This document shows positions 21,052 through 33,300 of a stretch of 64,000 nt of DNA, piece after piece (position 1 is the stretch's first letter; each line of letters opens with the position of its first letter). The position numbers and the translations under genes are program-made. The notes beneath the pieces are model-generated. The model searched no databases and was not told the origin of the DNA. It saw nothing but the letters and a program-made list of their open reading frames with translations. Where the stretch lies: positions 1,561,627 through 1,625,626 of the forward strand of contig JAKMXF010000111.1 in NCBI GenBank assembly GCA_024704765.1, read 5' to 3'. The DNA comes from Oopsacas minuta. Lineage: Eukaryota > Porifera > Hexactinellida > Lyssacinosida > Leucopsacidae.

Positions 21052-24000
21052 ATGGAGATACCATTTATACAACATGCTATTAGTAATGATATAATTGATG
21101 AAGATAATGATGTCATCAATCAATTCATATCCTGTTTGTTGGAGGCATTCAGAGATCCAGATAATTTGAATGTTTGGGATGAAGTTAAAGTTTACTTGCA
21201 AGCTCTCAGACACATCTCAGACATTGAACTGAGAGAGCGTAGAGACCTAACACACTACCTAAACAGATTTCTTAGCTTTCTAAATTGTGATGACATGCCT
21301 GTGCAACATAGGACGCAAGTGTTGTCCCAGCTGCAGCACTTGTTAGATATACTTGAAATTCCAAGTGAATGTATTGAAGCTGATTTAGAGACGGAGCAGA
21401 TTGCGAAGTATTCTGAAGGAAGGAATAAAAGGATATCAGCACCTCATCACAAAACAATTAGAGGTTAGTTAATATATATAAAATGTTTTTAATTCGATTA
21501 TCAGGATACTATTGTCAACATATACAATGGTGTGAAGTTATGGTTCGAGTTGTAACAACGAAAAATGAGCACAACCATAGCCTCTATGGCACAACTTTAG
21601 ACTTATAAATCAATCAATTGTCCTTCAATTCAACTGATTTATTACTTAAGTGTGAATTAAGTTGTGCGAAAAATCTTCTATGCTATTGACATTTGTATAA
21701 CAAAATTTGCAACATCATGGTCTATAAGGAGTATATTTGCAGTATAGTGGTGGTTTGGGAAAAGTATTTATAATGCCAAACATTCCGAACTGGTATCTGC
21801 CCTACGTAATCACATAACTCGATATATATATATACTGTCGTGCCAAATGGTTTCCACCATTTATTTCGGCCCTATCCAACAATGTTTGCCAGAAAAGAGC
21901 ACCCCAGAAACACCACCCGCCCGGAAAACCATCTATGACCATATATGGCAATATTCTCACATGCAAGAGACTGAAAATCTGATAAATTGTAGTGTTCCAT
22001 CATTGATATATTTACTTAAAAACAATTCATGTATTAGAAGCAATATCTTGTGTTATTTTAGCGTATAGCTGTTGTTTCAGCATCTCTCAAGGCGCTATAC
22101 AAATGTTGGAAGATATTTTTCATAGATTTACTCTATCTCTACCCCCTAAATATTATTCCAGTTCTATCAAGGCGCTTTAGAATATGTTAGGACTAATTTG
22201 TATGTACTGTGAACAGCTAGAAAATATGGCAGAAAGTTGGTCGCGGGGAAATTTGGTCACTGAAGCATCCATTGACGTTGAACACTAATTCAGAGTAAAT
22301 CCCCACAACAACAAGCCAGTAGTATCTGACAAGACCTGGAACAACAACGGATTTTCTCGCGTAAATTCTTCCACGACCAAATTTCCCTGCGACTATCCTT
22401 CCGTCAACGGAAGAAATGACCAGAAAAGGCGATTTATTTCGAACACTGTTATTCAATCGCCCTTATTCTATTAGATGACCTTTTCACGTTTGACCCATCC
22501 TCTCTACCTCGTTACACACCTCATCCTCCACCTATCGCTATCTCTGATCTGAGAGCTAGTATACCCACAGTCCTATCTGAAGTAGTGAGACTGAACAGAG
22601 GGAAGAAAGTGGGTCTTGGTATAACTGAACAATCTCTGGACCTTTCTCTTTCCTTATCTCTTCCTGATCACATACATCAGGAATCATACCCTGAGAAATC
22701 CAGAAGCTCACTCACTCCGCCTAGAGGTCAGTTGTTGGCGCTTCCTCAAGGCTTGAAGAGTAAGTTAATTAATTTCTATAATGCATATCTCTACAGTTTA
22801 ATATCTCAATCGCTGTTTAGCTATAACTATAGCTTGTAGGTGTCTCGTGCTAAAACTTGCAGTGTAATTTTATTGATGCTGCTAATAACCACTGATAGCA
22901 TAACAATAATTATTTTCATTAAGAGAAAGATATCACAAAGCAACAAGCTAGCAGCCTCAAGACGGGAGAAGATGTGATAAAGTACTTCGCGTGTGGAGGA
23001 GATAATCGCTTCTTCTACCTTAAGTTAGATCCAGCCAGCAAGATCTACGCGCCCTACCAGCTAGTGGTAGACAAGGATACTCAGCATCAGAAGTCAGCTA
23101 TTTCCTCTAGAAACGAAGTTTACATTATGTCGGCATTTGGCGTAATTAGGAACTTAAGTGACAGATACACAGAGTCTACCAGCTTAGTAGCTTGGCAGAG
23201 AGAAGCTACCTTGTTTAGAGCACTCAAAACACTACCTTTCTTTAGAATGTTTCCTCTTCTGAAAGTTTTGCGGAGATGGAAGAAGGTTACAGACAGAGAG
23301 AGACATAACAGAGTCCGTGAGCACCTTCTCGAGCACTTGATATTACAGGTTATTAGTATATTATGCCTTGAATTACTAAATTTGAAAATAGCCTTACTCT
23401 TGTGTATGTGTAACAAAAGACGCCAGTTTTATAATTTTCATAGAGGTTAAATAAACCACCAAATTTATGTCTTGAGCTATTTTAGAATAAATATATTTGT
23501 GAACTATAAAGAATCAGTTAAGGTTACGTAAAACGTTCAAACGACTATCTTTCATCTTGTTTAGGTGCAATATATTCATGACATCATAATTTATTATATA
23601 AATGCTAAACCTCATCGCATAAATTTATAATACTGGCTTCTCTTTTTAGTGCAGCTCCTATAGGGAGATGTCCTAATGGCATGTACGACGTCTGTACGTC
23701 CGCGCGGCCGTGCGAAATCTAGCACTCCGATTCACATGAAAATTAGTATACATATACATTTTGGGTCGGAGATTTGCACCTCAGGGTATTAAATTTTTTA
23801 ATATTTATTTCGTAGATACCCTGCTTCTTACCGCTCCTCCACTCTTCATCCCAATGGGGTCCTCGCCTTCAGGAATTACAACTTTTCCCAGAGACTCATG
23901 CCGAGCTAGTATCTATACAATCATTGGAGCAGTTGTTAATTGAAATGTATTCCAGAGTCAATACTGAGGTAACTAAAATGTATTCTGAGATTATACAACG

Positions 24001-27000
24001 GGTAGAAAACCTTTGGAATATTCAGAAGCAAGAACTTTCCTATTGTGAGCAGAAAATAGAGCTAGAAGACAAGAGAACGACAACTTCCAAGGGATTGCCT
24101 CTGAGTACTCAATCTCGAACTCTACGTCTCTTACTACAACAGAGAACACAGTTGTTAACAGCCATCAAACTGATTCCTAATCTCACTAAGCTGCTCGGGA
24201 TTAGATTGTATCTTGCGCTGAGAGATTACGTAATTGAATCAGCTGATTCTTATCTGAATTATCTAAACATCGGATCCAAAGAGGAAGATGTCACACCAGC
24301 CATCTCTTTAGAAATCGGAGTCTTCAGCGAGGGAGAGAGTCTGGTGCTGGAATGTCACACTAAATGGAGTGATACATACGACATATTATTATCACCTTTT
24401 AATGAGCAATATATTGGCTTAGATAATCTGGACATGCCACTCCTCAGTAGTACGACTGAAGGAGAACTTAATAAAGTTTTGAAGAAGGAAGAGGAGAGTA
24501 GTCAGCCCCGGACAACCAAACTTTCATTTGTAAGGCAAGTTGTAGCTCATTATTTGGTAACAGATAGCGATACCAGATCTCCAAAAGAGGAGGATAGAGA
24601 GCAAAGTCGTAAGTTTATGCGATATGAAGGTTTCATGTTGAAGAAGACAAGACAACATAAGTAAGTATTACTACCGTGTAAGTGGAAAATTTCGCGAAAT
24701 ATTTTAGCGGTTTCTTTTACACGAATTCTTCGACCCACAGTTGGATACCCTGGGATGTCGTTCCTAGACCCACAAGAATTATTTACACGAATATTTTCCA
24801 GCTCTAAATACTTAAATTCATATTAATAACTAAATGTCTATGTATATTCTGTTTGTCAGACAGAGAGAAAAGTTGCAGGAAGCTACGAAGCAACACGAAT
24901 GGCGATTGTTGGAAGTTCTCAGAGATGCTAACAATGAAATTGTTGCTAGATTGGATTTCCTCAAATGGATCGAAGAGATGGTTATGTTCTTACAAATTTG
25001 GGGTAGCCCATCACAGAGTTTTGAGAGAATGTTATACACTGAACTTCTAGAAAAGTTGGATAAACTCCAAATTTGGACAGATCGGATGGAAAATGTCCCA
25101 GATGTTTGGACAACTGACAACAGGCTATTTCAAGTAATCCCTCTCCGTTTAATATCATTAATACTTGATACCGCTGCAATATAACCCCACTATCATGATC
25201 ATTTATACAGTAAACTCTTGTTATAACGAAGTGATTATTTGCCCCCTAGAGCTTGATAGTAATCGATTTTCACCACTTACAACGATATACAGCTGATAAC
25301 GAATTGAAACCGAGGCCTCGAGCACTTCGTTATAACCGAGGGTTTACTGTAGCTATGCGTACTGTGAAATTCATAATTAACGGACCTTTTGACTTCAAAA
25401 TTCATACGCTACTTCATATCACCTAGATATTTAGAGCATCTCCTTATGGCCTATATGATCTGCAATAAACTTTATTCTAAAATCAATGTACAATTAACTC
25501 AACGCACTTTTCTGCTCATAAAGTATCAATATGTCAATTACACATCGGTACGTTTCGGGATGTTCGTTATTGTAATTAGGATGAAGTACGGACTTCACAT
25601 ATCATTCAGCTAATCGAGAATCTAACTATCGCTAATTGCAATAAATTCTATTAAAATTTTAACTTACATTTCTAATATACTATTTGTTTATTTGTAGTTG
25701 GATTTAAGTGAATTAAAGTCTGGACTCAACAATAGATTGGCCTTAGCAGCGACGAAATTTTTTGAGGTCTGTTTCAACCAATACAGAGTTTGTTACAATG
25801 AATTCATGGGCATAATCCAGGACACAATCCTCACAATCAGTAATAGTACTATCGCAAAAGATAATTTCACTCAACATACAATAGAGTTTGATAAGTTGAA
25901 AGAAGGTAAGAACATTGTTCAGAGACTGAAGAAAGAATTGGATGAAATGTATGAGTTACTTCAGCAGTCACCTGTTGCTCATGTGGACGATTTGGAAGAG
26001 AAACACGCAGTAATAATGCCGAAATGGTATAGGTATATATCTTATCTACAATCCATATCTAGTTATATAACAGGACAAAAGGGGGAAGTTATTCAGGAAC
26101 TGACAATAGAATTCTCAGAGCTAGGACAGAGGGCTCTGGAGCTAGTGGAAGCAGCTAATCGAGAAGAACTAACTCTATGGACAGAACAACCGCAGATGAA
26201 GAGAGATATCATTCACCAAATTGAAAATGCGTTTATGAGTGAGTTACACATATTTATTATTAGTGATGTAAACCAGATTGGTACTTGACAACATCTGATA
26301 AGAGCATACATTCTTCATATCAATAGCAGTCTCATATATTATTAATATAGAGTGCAATCTAGCGGCGAGTGGGCGTTGTCCCTCTACAAGTAGCCTGGCT
26401 AGTGGCTACTAGGGCATTAGTTTATATTGTAATTGATTGATATGGAGTAATTGATCAGTATGTACATGTTTTGCTATAGATATATTACAAAATCTTCCTA
26501 GTATCAACTTGTAATGTTCCAATTATCCCCTCGCTTTCCAAAACTTGAAAATCACTGAAAGTGTTGGTTTGCCATTAGGTGAAGCTAATTTCTTGATTTA
26601 ATCATCCTGATATACAGTATAAACAAAGGTCTAAGTAGTATATACACTTTATGCATTTATACAAACAATAACCAAACCTAAATTCTGGTGTATATATGCG
26701 TATAAGATAAACAATTTAGTAATATTGAAATACAAATCCTAATCAACACGTATAATTAATTACATTTTTACAATAACTAAGATATAGCTCAGCTATACTA
26801 TAGTATAGTTTTTGTGTATTAACTTTTCTATCTACGAGGAAAGGTGATTTTCGGATTAATGAAAGTCACTTTTCGAATGAGGGTATGGGTTTTGTATTGC
26901 AAAAAACCTGTACTATACAATAGCTCAGCTATATGTAAGGAATCTCAATTTTTATTGTAGGAGTGAAAGAGAGTATGCTTAATTGTCAGGAACAATTGCT

Positions 27001-27273
27001 ACTCCTAGTTTCAGAGGAAGAAGCAGATTCTCTGAGAGATCAACTTAGACAAATAATAATTTCTCAAAATATTATAACAGTTAGGAAGAATTTGTGGGAT
27101 TCTGTGACTGTTGGTGTAAAGACGATTTCTGATTGGATGAAAATGCCATTTTCAGAGGTAAATTTTCTTTAAAATTGCTAAATGTAGTTTAAAATGTTTA
27201 TCTGACTGTTTCTTGGTTATGGATATTTAGTTAAAGATAGCTGTGATTATCTCTTTCATGCAAAAATGGCGGC

Positions 27274-27314
<41 letters not shown>

Positions 27315-27353
27315 CTAGAGAGAGAAGAAGTACAGGGATTATATAAAGAAGAG
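21052..27353 (+). CDS. Dynein exons 1-8: N-terminal tail
   Basis: Exons 1-8 encode about 1,030 residues of tail. Exon 1 (137 codons) starts at ATG 21052. Exon 3 carries the segment NRFFYLKLDPASKIYAPYQL and EVYIMSAFGVIRNLSD, then TLFRALKTLPFFRMFPLLKV with RRWKK, the usual 'short helix then W-K' pattern of axonemal dynein tails. Exons 4-7 are helical, charged and rich in Leu/Glu. Exon 8 contains a run of 14 Gln after QKWR. Splice junctions examined include AGAG/GTTAGT at exon 1, CTATTAG/AT at exon 2 and TTCGTAG/AT at exon 4. The tail determines association with other chains and cargo. Intron 1 holds a hairpin MITE, intron 5 a pogo MITE, and intron 6 a MITE ending about 30 bp before exon 7. Confidence 0.85.
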
Positions 27354-30300
27354 GTTTGTATTAATATTTAATTATACTAATATTCACATATTATATTATC
27401 AGTATAGCCCTCTCTCCCGTATTATCAACATCCATTATATGCTATTAAATCATAATATACCAATAATAATAATAATGTACAAGACTTGCTATGGAAATAT
27501 AGAATATGCTACTATTACTCTTTATTAGGGAGCTAGTAATTGGCGATGTATAGCGTTTCTTTTCAAGGTTTGCACTGCGATTAATGATTTATCAATAATT
27601 ATCACAAGGATCACGAGCTTTACGATTTCATGATCTCCTTAATTAAATGAAACATTATTGTGTGCCTTGTGACAAATTCAGACATGGAGAATGCGTAATT
27701 AGATGGATATAGAGTGCAACCTGTATAATCCGACACCTGCATAAACCGACACCTGTATAATCCAACAACCGACCAAATTTTCATGTACCAACGAGTGTCG
27801 GTTTATGCAGGTTCTACTGTATTTCTATGAATAGAAATATCACCTTTTGAATTAAACAATTATTTTACTTATAAATAAGAAACATACTCGACAATGTACT
27901 TATAATATTATTACAGAAATTATTTGTATTGCGATAGACTAAATATCATAGACACAATTGTTGAACATAATCGAGACAATCTAATCGTCACTAAACACAA
28001 GAAACATTAATATATCATAAGTTCTACTTAATATCCTTAGATGTCTTGTCAAATAACTTAATTATAACCTCTCCCAATATCCTCTCCAACTGTTTGGCCT
28101 CCTCTAGATTCTCGAACAGCTCCTCCATTACCTGATAGTAGTTGAACAGGTTTTCTCTCGACCACAACACATTATCTGGATCCATCCCAAGAGTCTTGGC
28201 ATACTCGTGCACAGCTGCTTGCCAGCCTTGACACTCCTGATGTATATCAGTCAGACTGCTAGATGAATAACCGGGGATCCGGGATGGAGAGCTCTCTGAG
28301 ACGGTACTTTCCTTGTGCTGATGGTTAGGAGAGCTGTCCTCAAAAGTAGAACTAGATTCGGAATCTGTGTCACACAGCTGGTTATTCCACGCGGAAAGAA
28401 TCCGCTTGTTGGTCTGTTGTTGTGCTTCTTTGTTGTTTTCGTTGGTTAGCTGAGCACTAATAACTTCAAAATTCTCAACAATAATGCCAACAATAATATT
28501 TTTGAAAATGAAAGCTCCTAGCCATATCCATAGAATAACGTAAATCATCAATACTACTCGCATGTTTGGATCGATAACACTTGCTGCTGCACGGTACACA
28601 CGGTACCACTGGTCTAATGTGAATAACTGGAACAGAGTTAGTATTGCATCATGAAGAGTGCTAAAGCTGCGGTAGTAAGCCGCGAAGTATTCAGTTTCTT
28701 CTACCTGGCTGGTCGGTTGGAATAAACTCACAGCCACAATAGCAAATATGTATGCTACTGCGAAAAGTAACACCATTATAAAGGCCATACTCTGAAATGC
28801 TTCCAAAAGGGTGAGCACAATGATCTTGAGTCCCGATACACGTGATATTAGTTTGAGAGACCTTATGATCCTAAGGGCACGCAGGTATTTTGTGACTTCG
28901 AAGAGAACACTGCCTGGCACGGATGGGATCAGGGAGAGAACAGCTGGAATTGTGGTTAAAGAAATAATTACCAAATCGAATAAATTCCACCAGCAATACC
29001 AAAACCTTTGAAAGTTGTTCAACCACTTAAGCACTATCTCAGAGGAGAGAATCACTATTATCACCAGATCCATCAGATCAAGTGAAGTTCGAACAGCGTG
29101 GTGCCAAGTGCCAGCCTGGAACCCCTCTAGTTCTCCCGACGCGGCTAGAGTGATACAGTTCAGAATCAGTAGGCTAGGGCCCAGTTTGTGGAAATAGGGA
29201 TTAGAGAGGATGCTATGCGTGAAGTGGTTAATTTTATCTGTTTTCCTGTTTCCCAAATGAGCAGATTTCTTCTCTTTATCCTGATTACCGTCTCCTGGGT
29301 CCTTTACGTATGTCTTGAACTTAATCAGTTGAGAGGTGTTCTGCACTATTTTGTTGAATATATTTTTATCCAGAATATCTGACGTGTTATAGATTGGAGG
29401 GTTAACTACTCCCTGATCTGAAATCCCCTCCAGCATCTGAAACTCCTCTATTATGCTAGACCGGAAGAATCCTGTGTGTCTAGATAGATGGGCGTATTTG
29501 CCATTTTTTTCTTTTTCAGAGAATTCTGGTTCCATTAATTTGAACACTTTTTTAGAATTAAGTTTGAAACTGCGGAAACATTTCTTTTAATAACAAAATG
29601 AATTCCTTCTGTTTATTCTGTACATAGAAATTGCTGATTAGTTTTGGCATACTTACTTCTTCTCGAACCATGCTAGGTCGATTCAATATTAATATTTTTG
29701 AGGTGTTGTTTGTTGTTGCTCTTGTTGTTAGTTTATCTTTGTTTTCTTGCCATATATACGAAATATTTAAAGGGTTAAGACGATTATTAATTTTATTATA
29801 TAATTATATCCATAATAATGCTAAATAGAATCACATGTTAATACCATACAGTAGAACCTCGTTTGTGCGAATTTCATGTTACTTAGTACGAATACAATTT
29901 TTTACTACAAACGACTGGTTAATAAGAATTATAAGGCGATATTATTTGACGACCCATAGAACGAAACTCCACTGAACTCGTTAATACTTATACCTTCATA
30001 CTGTCGTAATTCATACTCCTTATTATAGTGTATAGGTATTTACAACAAATAAATATTATTGAATCTCTAGTGTTTTCAGTCTTCTGTCTTTGGGTCTGAC
30101 TGAATTGTGGAAAATTGTGGAATTTCTGAATTTTCGTAGAAATGACTGAATGGTGAGACATTATGGATTTAATCCGCGGCACCAAAACATGTACAGATAT
30201 ATAACTTCACATGTAAAATCATAAAAATCTGTCTCATAAGGATCAGTACGTTGGATTATGTTTCATTTCCCCCCCACCACAACAACGTAAATTGGTATTC

Positions 30301-33300
30301 ACCCCAATGTCTCTCATAGCTGCCATTGAATTGATACCATACTGAATTATAGTAGATAAAAGCAAGGGTCGCACATATATATCATGTCAATAGACTTCAT
30401 ATTAAGAGTATTGGAAAACTTTTAGAGGGGATGGTCATAATACGCGGCCCTCACTTATATCTGCTATAATATCGTATGCTTATCAATTCAATGACTGACA
30501 TGAGAGACATTGGGGAGGTTACCTATTTACATTGTTGGGGTGGTGGGAGGCAAAATGAAACACAATCCGACAAACTGATCCTTCATGATTTTTCCACCAC
30601 TTTCCACCATTTCCACTATTCAGTCATTTCTACGAAATACCACCTTATTTTTGTAAAGGAAAGGATTTATGATATGTCATCCGAGAACTCATCGAACTAT
30701 ATATTTGTCATGTTTTTTCGAGGAAGTAAATAGATTTCAATAGAACTTCACTCTATGTATGTGTTATACGTATATACGAATATATGCAGTAGCACTCGGT
30801 TAAGACGTACTCGCTTGGGAACAGTAAAAAGTTACGTATTAACCAAAGTTGTTAATATCAGTCGATTCTACGTTCATAGTAGTATACGAATATTGTCCCC
30901 GAAATAAATACAGTGGGTACCGTTTATTATCATAAAAAGTTCAAATCCAAACCATTTTCGTTACTTCTTGTACTAAAAAACTCGGTTATTGTCATATCCC
31001 GGATATTGTCATAAAATGTGGTCAGATTTGGTATCCTTTCCGGATACTTTCATATAATTGAGCGTGAATTAGATAGGAAAAAATTCGATTATTAGAAACA
31101 GTACGTCTTATCCGAGTTCTACTAACTGTATATATAGCATAACCTGACTCTGACTTTCACATTTTGGAATTAATTAATCCATGGCCTACCAAAATACGGC
31201 TATACATGCTGCTGAATCATAGTAAATAAGAGTCCAGTTTTATAATTCTCATAAAAGAAAATTAGACCTCCATTGTTTGCGAATTGAACCTTTTAGGGTA
31301 AATACATTCAAGGAATCAATTTAAGACTACATAAAAGTCCAAACAGCCATCCTTCATCAAGTTTAGGCGCCATAATGCAATGGCGTCATATGTATACATC
31401 TTGAGTATTTTTCTACTTTTATACCAAAAAAATTAAATAATTTCCAGATTGATATTGGTTGATTGAATTTGTCGTTTACTTCACAATCAAGATAAATACA
31501 AGATCGAAGATAGCTTATTGGAAGAAAGATTACACAATTTATGCCTATGACATGAAATAATAAATTATCAAAAATCTATTTATAAGTTAAACAAAAAACA
31601 TGAAAATGAGGGAAGAAATGAATTTTAAAGCAAATGTGCGGAATATTTATGCAGTATGGATGAATAGAAGACATTATTCCAAGGAAATATTAGTAATTTT
31701 ATTAGTTATTTTTACAATATGATGCCATATTTGAATTGAGCCTAAACTTAATGAAGGATGGCCGTTTGAACTTTTTAAGTAGTCGTAATTAATTCTTTTT
31801 TGACAATGATTCGGCAGCATGCATAGTCGTATTTTAGTAGCCCATGATTAACCATGTGACATTTTTTGTTGCCTTTATTAATATATTGTGAACAAATTAT
31901 TGAAATTTGAAATTACATGTATACACTTGCTCTCAACCTATATCTAGGGGTAAACAAGTACGCTTATCCGAATATCGCTTGTTAAAGTCCATATTCTAAG
32001 TTATGCTCAACTGCAGGGTTTCCGTGGGAATGAAATTTTGATTCTTTCGCATAGGATTCCCATACGATATCCCAAGGGATTCCCACAGGATTCGCGTAAA
32101 ATACTATTTTACTGGCGCTCAAACTGGAGGATAGCACCCGCAAATAGGGCACGACACTTCTGCATACAGGACTGGGTCAGCAGTGGTGTTTAATCAAGTT
32201 GGAGCGATGCACTACCATTGAGGGGCGGTTGCACCCTGTAGGATTTCCCACAGTATTCGCATAGGATTTCCAATAGGACAAATACTTTTCCATTTCCATG
32301 GAATTCCACGGCAATCCTGTTTAACTGTGTTCATGCAAACGAGGTATTCTAATTTGATCCTTCCACTGATTTAATCTATCAGAGAATTACTGACTCTTTT
32401 ATTTTACTCTTATCTTTATAGTACATCAGATAAGCTCCAAAATAACCACTCTGTGCAAATCGTGATACTAGCATGAAATTTAGTTGAGAGTTACTTTAGG
32501 ACATTTGAATAGATATAAAAACAGAAGTCACGCTGGTTCCCATCCCTAAGTCATAATTCTGACAATGTCCCCAGGGGATATTTCAAAATGCATAACTTTC
32601 TCAAATGAAGTCTAGACAGAGGGACATTATAGTGTCAGAATTATGATTTATGGATGGGATCCAGCGTGGTTTCTGTTTTTATATCTATTCAAATGTCTTA
32701 AGTCTCTACCAAATTTCTTGTTAGTATCACGATTTGCACATACTGTGAGTTCGCTTATTATCAACTCGTATTTTGCATGAATTTCAGTTGCTAATAGGGG
32801 AACAGAATCAATACAAAATCTACACTTGGGACCTAAAAATAAGTTGCTAATATGCGAACTCCACTGTACTTGGTGCTTAACCGCTGTACTATTTCAGGTA
32901 GTAACGAAGTGGAATGATATCCTCCAAAGATTCAACTCGTATCTACCCTCCCTAGAACTGTTGGTAGATCCTGGAATGAAAACTCATTTCTGGCAAGTTT
33001 TGTTTACAGGTGAGTGAATTCATAAACTTACAGTGATAACTGAAATAACAATAAAGATGTACGTAAATATATCACCTGTGTATTTATGTATACTAGCCGC
33101 TTCGCTTGCTTGCTTGATGACTCACTTTAGCTTAAGTATTAAACAGCTAAATTTCTAAGTGCATTTGGTCGCTACGCTACGGGGTATCCTCGGCACTTCG
33201 TTCCCCGAGTGTATAATATAACATAAAGATTTTGTTCTCCATGGACTCCATTCAAACAATATTTAACGACCTTCTGTGGTGACACTGGGGCTACTACGTG

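Noticed and set aside
21847-22068. 73-codon frame in dynein intron 1
   Set aside because: Exons 1 and 2 join in phase without it, and it lacks a credible splice acceptor.
22585-22839. Frame with a Leu/Ser-rich run, at first read as a separate small gene
   Set aside because: It is dynein exon 2, which begins earlier (22475) and ends at 22759 by a GTAAGT donor.
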